Positions 56,310-64,000 of a DNA stretch of 64,000 bases are shown here, piece by piece. This DNA comes from Pseudomonas persica (GTDB taxonomy: Bacteria; Pseudomonadota; Gammaproteobacteria; Pseudomonadales; Pseudomonadaceae), in assembly GCF_900291015.1 (NCBI RefSeq), contig NZ_OLKL01000029.1, positions 122,072 through 186,071 on the forward strand, read 5' to 3'. The notes below the pieces were generated by a model. The model did no database searches, had not been told where the DNA came from, and saw only the letters and a list, made by a program, of their open reading frames with translations. Positions within the stretch are counted from its first letter, which is position 1, and each line of letters starts with the position of its first letter. The translations under genes and the position numbers were made by a program.

Positions 56310-57152
56310 TTAACCGTTCAGGTCTGCCGCCGTATGGCGCTCCGGCACCTGGCTGTCTTCATCCCCCCAGGTGCGGTTGACCCGGGTGCCGCGCTGCACC
56401 GCCGGGCGCAAGGCAATCTCCTCGGCCCAGCGTTGCACATGCGGGTACTCGTCCACTGCCAGGAATTCTGCCGCACCGTACAGGTTGCCGCGTACCAGCT
56501 GGCCATACCACGGCCACACGGCGATGTCGGCGATGCTGTATGCCTCGCCACCCAGGTAGCGGCTTTCGGCCAGGCGCCGGTCGAGCACATCCAGTTGGCG
56601 CTTGGCTTCCATGGAGAAGCGGTTGATCGCGTACTCGAACTTTTCCGGCGCATACACATAGAAGTGGCCAAAGCCGCCGCCCAGGTATGGCGCCGCGCCC
56701 ATTTGCCAGAACAACCAGTTCAGGCTCTCGGTGCGTGCAGCTGGCGCTTTCGGCAGCAAGGCACCGAACTTTTCCGCCAGGTACAGCAGGATCGAGCCCG
56801 ACTCGAACACTCGCACCGGCGGCTCGACGCTGCGGTCGAGCAGGGCGGGGATCTTCGAGTTGGGGTTGACCTGGACGAAGCCGCTGGAGAACTGCTCACC
56901 CTCGCCAATGCGGATCAGCCAGGCATCATATTCGGCCCCAAGGTGGCCCAGCGCGAGCAGCTCTTCGAGGGCGATGGTGACCTTGACGCCATTGGGCGTG
57001 GCCAGGGAGTACAACTGCAGCGGGTGCTTGCCCAGCGGCAGGTCCTTGTCGTGAGTCGGGCCGGCAACCGGGCGGTTGATGCTGGCGAACTGGCCGCCAG
57101 ATGCTGCGTCGTTGCGCCAGACCTTGGGTGGCACGTAGGCGGGCTTGCTCAT
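56310..57152 (-). CDS. yghU: Glutathione S-transferase, YghU type
   Basis: A 280-residue protein matching the YghU/Nu-class glutathione transferases, whose E. coli members have disulfide-bond reductase activity. The N-terminal extension (YVPPKVWRNDAASGGQFASINRPVAGPTHDKDL) carries the residues that contact glutathione. The thioredoxin-like domain then starts at about residue 44 with LQLYSLATPNGVKVTIALEEL, including VNPNSKIPALLDR and VFESGSILLYLAEKF. The C-terminal helical domain has GEAYSIADIAVWPWYGQLV. AAGGAG precedes the ATG at 57152. It is a single-gene unit. Confidence 0.92.
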   Translation of the reverse strand: MSKPAYVPPKVWRNDAASGGQFASINRPVAGPTHDKDLPLGKHPLQLYSLATPNGVKVTIALEELLALGHLGAEYDAWLIRIGEGEQFSSGFVQVNPNSKIPALLDRSVEPPVRVFESGSILLYLAEKFGALLPKAPAARTESLNWLFWQMGAAPYLGGGFGHFYVYAPEKFEYAINRFSMEAKRQLDVLDRRLAESRYLGGEAYSIADIAVWPWYGQLVRGNLYGAAEFLAVDEYPHVQRWAEEIALRPAVQRGTRVNRTWGDEDSQVPERHTAADLNG

Positions 57153-57352
57153 GCATGAATCTCCTTCAATGGCGCGAAACGGTCACGTAAAGACGTGGAT
57201 CTGCATCTATGCCACGGGTTCGACGAAAAGCGCAAATGCATAGGGTGAGAGTGAGAAGTGCATGACTTCGGTTTCATCCAGGTTTCATCCGGCGCAGGCC
57301 AGGCCGGTTCTATGCTGGGCTATCTCTTCGCCCTGCAAGGAACCGCCGGCCG

Positions 57353-58399
57353 ATGACTCTCCCACGCTGCGTGTTGGCGCTGGCCCTGCTCGGTGGCCTG
57401 CTGGCCCACGCTGAAGCCGCGCCCTGGGTTGCTGGCCTGCACTACATGACCCTGGGCGACCCGGTTGACGCCCGGCCCATGCAGGCGCTGGCGTTCTACC
57501 CAACCATTGGCAAAACTCGCGTCAGCCGCATAGACGGCTACCCCATCGACGTGGCTGAAGAAGCGCCGGTAGCGTTGGGCCGGTTCCCCTTGCTGGTGCT
57601 GTCCCACGGCAATACCGGCAGCCCGCTGGCCTTGCACTACCTGGCGACGTCGCTGGCGCGCCAGGGCTTTATCGTGGTGGCGGTGGTACACCCGGGGGAC
57701 AACGCCCGTGACCACAGCCGCCTGGGTACCCTGAGCAACCTGTATGGCCGGCCGCTGCAAGTCAGTGCCGCCATCACGGCTGCCCGCGATGATGCCTTGC
57801 TGGGGCCCTACCTGAACGACGGCAAGGTGGGGGTGATCGGCTACTCGGCCGGTGGTGAAACCGCTTTGATTCTCTCCGGTGCGCGCCCCGACCTGGACCG
57901 CCTGCGCCGGTATTGCCTGGAGCGCCCGAACGACGCCGATGCCTGCCGGACCCACGGCGTACTGATTGCCGATCGCAGCGAACTGGTGCCCAAAGCCGAC
58001 CAGCGGGTGGGGGCGGTGATGCTGATGGCACCGCTGAGCCTGCTGTTCGGCCGCCATGCCTTGGCGGGGGTGCAGGTGCCGGCGCTGATCTACAGTGGCG
58101 ACAGCGACCAGTTGGTGGCAGTGGACCGTAACGCCGAAGCCCTGGCCCGCAAGCTGCCGCTTACCCCGGGCTACCGCCTGTTGGCCGGCGCCGGGCACTT
58201 CGTATTCATGGCCCATTGCGCTGCCGAGCAGTACGTGCGGATGCCGGCGCTGTGCAAGGATGCCGAAGGCGTGGACCGTCGCCATATCCATCATTCACTG
58301 CAGCGCGAAACCGCGGTGTTTTTCAGCCAGGCGCTGGGCGCGCCGCAGCCGGCCGAGCGTTCAGCCGCGGCCAGCGCGCCGCGCCAGCAACAGCGTTAG
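57353..58399 (+). CDS. Exported alpha/beta hydrolase (dienelactone-hydrolase-like)
   Basis: A 348-residue secreted hydrolase. A signal peptide (RCVLALALLGGLLAHAEAAP) is followed by an alpha/beta-hydrolase fold. LVLSHGNTGSPLALHYLA forms the oxyanion region, the nucleophile elbow is VGVIGYSAGGETALIL with Ser at about residue 165, and the acid/His pair appears in YSGDSDQLVAVDRN and AGHFVFMAH. Four Cys residues in the cap region suggest disulfides. The 3' end overlaps the 3' end of the convergent MFS gene by 39 bases. AAGGAA precedes the ATG. Substrate unknown. Confidence 0.85.
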   Translation: MTLPRCVLALALLGGLLAHAEAAPWVAGLHYMTLGDPVDARPMQALAFYPTIGKTRVSRIDGYPIDVAEEAPVALGRFPLLVLSHGNTGSPLALHYLATSLARQGFIVVAVVHPGDNARDHSRLGTLSNLYGRPLQVSAAITAARDDALLGPYLNDGKVGVIGYSAGGETALILSGARPDLDRLRRYCLERPNDADACRTHGVLIADRSELVPKADQRVGAVMLMAPLSLLFGRHALAGVQVPALIYSGDSDQLVAVDRNAEALARKLPLTPGYRLLAGAGHFVFMAHCAAEQYVRMPALCKDAEGVDRRHIHHSLQRETAVFFSQALGAPQPAERSAAASAPRQQQR

Positions 58400-59554
58400 G
58401 CCGACACCGGTCAGGGCGAGCAGGGCCGCCACACAGAAGATCGAGGCATAGCCCAGGTGCGCGGCCACCGCACCCATCACCGGCCCGGCGATGGCCAGGG
58501 CGATGTCGAAGAACACCGCATAGGCGCCCAGCCCTGCGCCGCGGCTGCTGCCGGGCACCTGCTTGATTGCCTCCACCCCCAGTGCCGGGTACACCAGCGA
58601 CAGCCCGAAACCGGTAAGCCCGGCGCCGATCAGCGCCCACAGCGGCGACGGTGCCAGCCACAGCAGGCTCAGGCCGAGCACTTCGGTGGCCATGCACGCG
58701 ACCGCGACGTTGTAGCCGCCAAAACGGTTGACCGCATTGACGAACAACAGCCGCGAAATGATGAAGCACACGCCAAAGGCACTCAGGCACCAGGCTGCGC
58801 CCACCCAGCCCCGCTCCAGGTAATACAGGGTGACGAAGGTCGTCAGGGTGCCATAGCCGATAGAGGCCAGGGTCAGGCCCACGCCGCACGGTGCGACACG
58901 GCCGAAGGCCGACCAGAAGGGCAGGCGCTCGCCGCGCACCACCACCACGTCTGGCCGCTTGCGCAGTACCAGCAGGGCCAATACCGCCAGCCCCAGCAAT
59001 ATCGGCCCCAGTACGCTGAAGTCCAGCCCGTCCACGGCCAGTACGCCCAAGGGGGCACCAATGGCGATGGCGCCATAGGAGGCGATACCGTTCCAGGAAA
59101 TCACCCTGGCGGTGTGCTCGGGCCCGACCTGGCTGATGCCCCAGCTCAGCGTGGCCACGCCGATCAGCCCTTGGGCGATGCCCAGCAGCAAGCGTCCGCC
59201 GAGCAACAGCGCCAGGCTCAGCAGCGGTAGCGTCAGGGTCCAGGCTGATAGCAGCGTCAACACCCCACAGCTGGCAATCCCCAGCAAGCCGAAGCGAATG
59301 GCCTGCTTGCCCCCCAGGTTATCCGCCACGCGCCCGGCAAACGGGCGGCTGAGCAGGGTGGCCAGGTATTGCAGGCCAATAGTCAGCCCGGCGACCACCG
59401 CGCCAAACCCCAACTGGTCGTGCACATGACCGGGTAGCACGGCAATTGGCAGGCCAATGCAGAGGAAGGCAATGAAGGTGTAGAAAACGATCGACAGGAT
59501 CTGCAGGGTGACGTGCAGCGTGTTGCTGGCGGGGGCGGGCTGTTGCGCGGTCAT
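58361..59554 (-). CDS. MFS transporter, YhhS/YfcJ type (UPF0226)
   Basis: A 397-residue major-facilitator protein with 12 predicted membrane helices. The motif between helices 2 and 3 is LSRPFAGRVADNLGGKQAIRFGL, which fits the YhhS/YfcJ group of drug-efflux-like transporters. The C-terminal half has GLTGFGLSLVYPALGVEAIKQVPGSSRG, also typical of this group. The ATG at 59554 is chosen over a 55-codon upstream extension that would run through a REP element. It is convergent with and overlaps the hydrolase gene. Substrate unknown. Confidence 0.86.
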   Translation of the reverse strand: MTAQQPAPASNTLHVTLQILSIVFYTFIAFLCIGLPIAVLPGHVHDQLGFGAVVAGLTIGLQYLATLLSRPFAGRVADNLGGKQAIRFGLLGIASCGVLTLLSAWTLTLPLLSLALLLGGRLLLGIAQGLIGVATLSWGISQVGPEHTARVISWNGIASYGAIAIGAPLGVLAVDGLDFSVLGPILLGLAVLALLVLRKRPDVVVVRGERLPFWSAFGRVAPCGVGLTLASIGYGTLTTFVTLYYLERGWVGAAWCLSAFGVCFIISRLLFVNAVNRFGGYNVAVACMATEVLGLSLLWLAPSPLWALIGAGLTGFGLSLVYPALGVEAIKQVPGSSRGAGLGAYAVFFDIALAIAGPVMGAVAAHLGYASIFCVAALLALTGVGLTLLLARRAGRG

Positions 59555-59653
59555 GAGCTCGTTCGCGGGCGGGCGGTTGGGCGTGGTTCCATCATGGCCG
59601 TTGCGCGAAGGAAATGAAAGCAGGCTAACGAATGATTCGTCGGAGAATGCCAG

Positions 59654-59772
59654 CCCTGTGGGATCGGCGGTGGATTCTTCGCGGGTGAACCCGCTCCCAC
59701 AGGATTTGCATAGGCTCAAATGCTGCGCAGTCCCTGTGGGAGCGGGTTTACCCGCGAATAGGCAGGCCCGGC
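59654..59772. repeat. REP cluster of three copies
   Basis: Three REP-type units, CCTGTGGGATCGGCGGTGG, TTCGCGGGTGAACCCGCTCC and GGAGCGGGTTTACCCGCGAA, alternate in orientation between the MFS promoter and the ABC-F gene end. Confidence 0.88.
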
Positions 59773-59799
59773 CAGTGCAAATGGTCGGGCCCTTCCCAA

Positions 59800-61386
<1,587 letters not shown>

Positions 61387-61406
61387 AGGGCTTACCTATC
61401 AGTAAC

Positions 61407-61920
61407 TTACGACGCTGGGCTTTCAGCTGATACCGATTTGATACCAATCTTGAGTTTTTCCAGCTCGCTCCAGTCGGAGCTTGAGTTGAGCCAACGGGCA
61501 TACGTCGACAGCAGCATCTGAACGCTGTGACCCAGCTGTTGGGCGAAAAATGCGGGGTTGAGGCCGGACATTAAGCACATTGTCGCATAGGTGTGACGGC
61601 AGTTGTATGGGGGGCGACGCCGAATGCCCAGCTCATTCAGCGCCGGCACCCAATGTTTGTGCAGATCGGAGGCCTGTTTCACTTACTCGGCGCTTTTCGA
61701 AGGGGGAAAGGAACAGTGTTTCGGTCATCGCCCCCTTTCCATCCCTACGGCGGTCTGAATACTCCCTGGCGAACTGGATCGCTCGCAAGTCCCGATCATT
61801 CAGCAACACGAAACGATCCCTTCCGGTGTCTGTTCTTTCCTCAACCTCGCCCAGGGCGATGGGCCTCTTGATGTGCACCGTCCTCGTTTCCATATCGATT
61901 ACATCCCACCGCACCGCCAA
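61407..61920 (-). pseudogene. Tyrosine recombinase (phage integrase), frameshifted remnant
   Basis: Two overlapping minus-strand frames together encode the C-terminal half of a phage-type integrase. The upstream frame (about 61690-61920) has ALAVRWDVIDMETRTVHIKR and RTDTGRDRFVLLNDRDLRAI. The downstream frame (61407-61682) has DLHKHWVPALNELGIRRRP, NCRHTYATMCLMSGLNP and AQQLGHSVQMLLSTYARWL, with the catalytic Arg-His, second His and Tyr. A frameshift near 61683-61700 separates them, and the arm-binding and core-binding domains are missing. Its end is 20 bases from the ABC-F start codon, as expected for an element integrated there. Confidence 0.85.
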
Positions 61921-62069
61921 AGCCCATAAAGGGGTTGGGTTCAGTACAGGAAAATCGGCCGGTCGTCCGATTCAGTTCTCAAGCTGCAGTAGCGAGATTG
62001 CGTCTCGCCTCGCTTTGACTATGGTGAGAATTCACCAGTGGCATACAACTAGAGTCGTAGGACGTCGAC

Positions 62070-62336
62070 ATGAGGATTCGTGGTGAGGTTTTCTGGAAAT
62101 GGGCTGACCCTTCGCTTCACCATCGTACTCATGACGAGACCCTCAGTGATGGAACGCACATAGATGTCCAGGTGCGACTGTCGCGGGCAGGTAATACGCA
62201 GATGTTCATTGGGGTGTATGCCGCAGGCGGCATGGCCCTTCATGAGGAAGCATTCGATTCGCGCCCAGGTGAAGCCGGATCGCCACTGATACACAGCCGA
62301 AATTCGACCAGGTCGCCTGCTCGAACTAGAGCATAG
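62070..62336 (+). CDS. Small hypothetical phage-associated protein
   Basis: An 88-residue protein, MRIRGEVFWKWADPSLHHRT at the N-terminus, followed by a beta-rich part DVQVRLSRAGNTQMFIGVYAAGGMALHEEAFDSRPGE that reads like a compact folded domain. The last 20 residues are Arg/Ser-rich and may be out of frame relative to an ancestral ending. The ribosome site is weak (GTAGGACG). It sits within the phage remnant and has no recognisable family. Confidence 0.5.
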   Translation: MRIRGEVFWKWADPSLHHRTHDETLSDGTHIDVQVRLSRAGNTQMFIGVYAAGGMALHEEAFDSRPGEAGSPLIHSRNSTRSPARTRA

Positions 62337-62411
62337 AAAGGCTAGTGCCAACTGGAGTACAAGTGTGCTCCCTTCAGCATTTCGCTTACCGGGTGGGAAG
62401 AGCGAGGCCCT

Positions 62412-62842
62412 TCACGGCCTCGCTATAAATGAATTTGGTCTGATCCTACGGGATCGTGTGGCGCTGCGTGTACTCACCCTCGCCATCGCATATCTCGCAG
62501 CCTTCGGTCCGCTCTCGCCGGTAGTGGTGTAGTACTGAAGCATCAAGTCGAACGACTCTCCGTTCCGACTTGTCGTCTCGTGGCTGACGACTTTCCAGCT
62601 CAGGCGTTGGCCATACACCTCGTCGAATTCAACTAGGTGATGGGCACGTTCCAGTGGCGCTGGCACTCGCGGATGAAGTCGAGCGTTTCATTTCGCTCTT
62701 TGCAGGTGTTCTGGAAGGTGACATGAACCCCTTCGGGCAGCTTGCCGCCGTGTGCTTCGAGGATGTGGTACAGCATGTACCCGAAACTGCGTCCGCCACT
62801 GAAGCCGATCTGCGCTGGCCCAGTGATCTGCTAGGGGTTCAT
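62412..62842 (-). pseudogene. Phage PAPS-reductase-family protein, multiply disrupted
   Basis: On the minus strand from ATG at 62842 the frame reads MNP, a stop (TAG, 62831-62833), then QITGPAQIGFSGGRSFGYML, YHILEAHGGKLPEGVHVTFQ and ETLDFIRECQRHWNVPIT, then another TAG (62633-62635). A +1/-1 shift resumes with EFDEVYGQRLSWKVVSHETT and SRNGESFDLML. SGGR with the YML/HI spacing is the P-loop of phage phosphoadenosine-phosphosulfate-reductase-like proteins, which typically read ITWLEFD at the second lesion. So a nonsense codon at position 4, a Trp-to-amber change and a one-base loss are all visible. The 3' part (62412-62530) no longer follows the family. Confidence 0.7.
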
Positions 62843-62938
62843 GTGCAATCTTCATTGCAGGCGGCGCCCTCGCCGGGGAGGCGTTCATCGTTTGAGAGGG
62901 TGGTATCCTTCGCCGCTTACCAGCCAAGGAGAGTGGTG

Positions 62939-63136
62939 ATGCATTTGCGCGAAAGGCTTCGAGCGTTCCAGCTGTGGTTTAACCCGAAGCGCAGGCGGTG
63001 GGCTGGCGTTGCGCTGATCGCGCTTGGCGTGGTCGGGATGTTTCTCAACCCTGAAAGCCGGTGGACCTTGGTGTTAGGAACTGGGATCTACTGGTTCTTC
63101 ACAGCCTTGCCACCCGTCCTCGGCGGGAAGTGTTAA
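62939..63136 (+). CDS. Small hydrophobic membrane protein
   Basis: A 65-residue protein with basic N-terminus (MHLRERLRAFQLWFNPKRRRW) and two predicted membrane helices, GVALIALGVVGMFLNPE and WTLVLGTGIYWFFTALPPV. AAGGAG lies 8 bases before the ATG at 62939, a strong start; the longer upstream frame is not needed. No family was recognised. It lies within the phage remnant region and may be a cargo or ancillary gene. Confidence 0.65.
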   Translation: MHLRERLRAFQLWFNPKRRRWAGVALIALGVVGMFLNPESRWTLVLGTGIYWFFTALPPVLGGKC

Positions 63137-63223
63137 GGCGGTGGCGGGCAGCGCGTGGTGTCAGCTTTGCGGAAGGATTCGATCTTTGCTATAGCGCCCG
63201 ACCATTTCACAGGAAGGATCCTT

Positions 63224-63394
63224 ATGAAACGCACCATAATTGGCGCCATGCTCGTTGCTGCTACTGCGCTGTCGCTGAGCGGCTGTTTCGAATCCGAGGC
63301 CGAAAAGAAGGCGAAGGAGCAGCAAGAAGTCAGCGAGAAATTTTGGAAAATCACGCCGCCAGACCGGAGCAAGGACCAAGGGTTCAAGCCCTGA
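63224..63394 (+). CDS. Small lipoprotein
   Basis: A 56-residue predicted lipoprotein. MKRTIIGAMLVAATALSLSGC has a classic signal peptide II with lipobox LSGC and the mature Cys at residue 21, followed by a charged helix (SEAEKKAKEQQEVSEKFWK) and a polar tail. AGGAAGGA precedes the ATG. Small lipoproteins of this shape occur in phages and plasmids as superinfection or entry-exclusion factors, but no such role can be read from the sequence. An intrinsic terminator follows. Confidence 0.75.
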   Translation: MKRTIIGAMLVAATALSLSGCFESEAEKKAKEQQEVSEKFWKITPPDRSKDQGFKP

Positions 63395-63409
63395 TCCACT
63401 GCAGCTCTT

Positions 63410-63435
63410 AACGCCGCCGACAAGGGCGGCGTTTT
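63410..63435 (+). terminator. Intrinsic terminator after the small lipoprotein gene
   Basis: The stem AACGCCGCC / GGCGGCGTT with a 6-base loop (63410-63433) is followed by TTCAT, 15 bases after the lipoprotein stop codon. Confidence 0.85.
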
Positions 63436-63471
63436 CATATGCCCGTTGGCGCTGTCGGGGAGCGTCGAAGG

Positions 63472-63678
63472 TCAGGCAGATTTCGCGTCTTCGAACTTGA
63501 TGATCCTGCGCGTGGTCTCCGGCTCTCCCTTAATCCTCATTTCGAAGCAGGCAGGGGAGTATGTACTTATGCCGGTGATCACGCCTTCCTTGATGGTGTC
63601 GCCGATGGCGAATGGTGGCTGAGGCTTGTGCTCTTCGAACCAGGCCCGAACCGCTTTACGCTCTGCTTCGTCAACCAG
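63472..63678 (-). CDS. Phage-type hypothetical protein, start unclear
   Basis: A 68-codon minus-strand frame reading LVDEAERKAVRAWFEEHKPQ, PPFAIGDTIKEGVITGISTY and SPACFEMRIKGEPETTRRII, ending KFEDAKSA. It begins right after TAA in the same frame and its first codon would be CTG; a TAATG stop-start with one base changed is the likeliest history. No family was recognised, but the codon pattern is coherent. It may be untranslated now. Confidence 0.45.
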   Translation of the reverse strand: MVDEAERKAVRAWFEEHKPQPPFAIGDTIKEGVITGISTYSPACFEMRIKGEPETTRRIIKFEDAKSA

Positions 63679-63852
63679 TTAGTCCAGCTCGTCGAGGGGG
63701 GCGATGTCGTCCCGCTGCATATCCCAGCCGGCCCATTTCGCCAACTCCATGCAGCGCTCGAAGCCCTCCATATGGCGGCTGTAGTGCTGCGCCAGGGTTT
63801 CAGCATCGGCCTCAAGCATCTCGGCAATTGGCTTGCAGCATTCGAGGATCAT
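63679..63852 (-). CDS. Phage-type hypothetical protein, N-terminus possibly lost
   Basis: A 57-residue frame starting MILECCKPIAEMLEADAETL and ending RDDIAPLDELD, helical and acidic. The sequence before the ATG (residues TATWE in frame) looks like more of the same protein, so a 5' part has probably been deleted and fused to the remnant of the neighbouring gene. It is followed in frame by the CTG-start ORF. No ribosome site is evident. Confidence 0.4.
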   Translation of the reverse strand: MILECCKPIAEMLEADAETLAQHYSRHMEGFERCMELAKWAGWDMQRDDIAPLDELD

Positions 63853-63949
63853 TTCCCAGGTAGCCGTTTGGCGCGGTGTTGGCCGAGATCAAGGCCCGAC
63901 ATGCCCGCTCCAGGCGCGCCCGCATGTTGTGCGGTTTGCGCTTGCTCAT
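63812..63949 (-). pseudogene. Truncated phage protein remnant
   Basis: A frame starting MSKRKPHNMRARLERACRAL overlaps the stop of the preceding gene by ATGA. It resembles the start of a small conserved phage protein but loses sense after about 23 residues and ends early (45 residues), running out of frame into the next gene. A deletion joining two phage genes explains this. Confidence 0.5.
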
Positions 63950-64000
63950 TGCCGAATACCAGGCTTGCTCGCCGCGCCAGCCTCCATCTCGTCCACGAAC
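63946..64000 (-). CDS. Partial gene at window end
   Basis: The last 55 bases encode, on the minus strand, the C-terminus FVDEMEAGAASKPGIRQ of a protein whose start lies beyond the window. It overlaps the next ATG by ATGA, as in compact phage operons. No family can be assigned from so short a piece. Confidence 0.5.
   Translation of the reverse strand, partial: FVDEMEAGAASKPGIRQ

Noticed and set aside
57270..57291. Tandem GTTTCATCC repeat before the exported hydrolase gene
   Set aside because: Only two copies of 9 bases, with no pairing partner or known binding pattern; probably chance.

Overview
The window is GC-rich, densely packed chromosomal DNA with leader-less neighbouring genes, many GTG/TTG starts and numerous copies of the short palindromic REP element whose core reads roughly TTCGCGGGTAAACCCGCTCCCACAGG. 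Gene content and order (pvdQ, lpxH-ppiB / glnS-cysS, csiR / csiD-lhgO-gabP, a RIO kinase, a second hemB) point to the Pseudomonas putida group. No rRNA, tRNA or CRISPR array was seen.

Layout. 0.15-7.2 kb: exonuclease III, an acetyltransferase, and the tamA-tamB outer-membrane assembly pair. 7.2-10.4 kb: an uncharacterised minus-strand set (Mor-like DNA-binding protein plus two DUF2589 proteins), small unknown proteins and a Fur-like winged-helix protein. 10.6-19.7 kb: PvdQ-type acylase, LpxH and PpiB, glutaminyl- and cysteinyl-tRNA synthetases, and an OmpR-type two-component pair. 19.9-24.7 kb: the glutarate / L-2-hydroxyglutarate module with its GntR repressor CsiR and a GABA-type permease. 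24.8-28.3 kb: RIO kinase, zinc-type HemB, a DUF1275 membrane protein and riboflavin synthase. 28.4-32.1 kb: a LysR regulator divergent from the 5-oxoprolinase operon pxpABC.

32.4-40.6 kb is the main accessory region: a type VI secretion cassette of orphan tssL/dotU, vgrG, an adaptor-like gene, a large VasX-type effector, a probable DUF6708 immunity protein and a PAAR spike tip, with overlapping or abutting genes. vgrG carries an in-frame amber codon where a Gln codon is expected. The 3' end of the effector gene and the 5' half of the immunity gene are clearly AT-richer than their flanks, suggesting exchange of a toxin-immunity module.

40.8-46.6 kb is a surface-sugar cluster (UDP-glucose dehydrogenase, UDP-sugar epimerase, polyprenyl-phosphate glycosyltransferase, a small LAB_N membrane protein, an ArnT-like transferase and an SdiA-regulated-type protein). 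Together these look like a route that adds a hexuronic acid, perhaps galacturonate, to LPS or lipid A. 46.7-59.6 kb is mixed metabolism: LysR regulator, DJ-1-like protein, methyltransferase, the carboxynorspermidine dehydrogenase/decarboxylase pair, a PLP dehydratase with a YheO/DauR-type regulator preceded by a long inverted repeat, an amidase, a YghU-type glutathione transferase, a hydrolase and an MFS transporter.

59.8-64 kb: an ABC-F ATPase (YbiT type), then a decayed prophage edge with a frameshifted integrase, a PAPS-reductase-like gene carrying several disabling mutations, two small intact genes and truncated phage gene remnants up to the window end.
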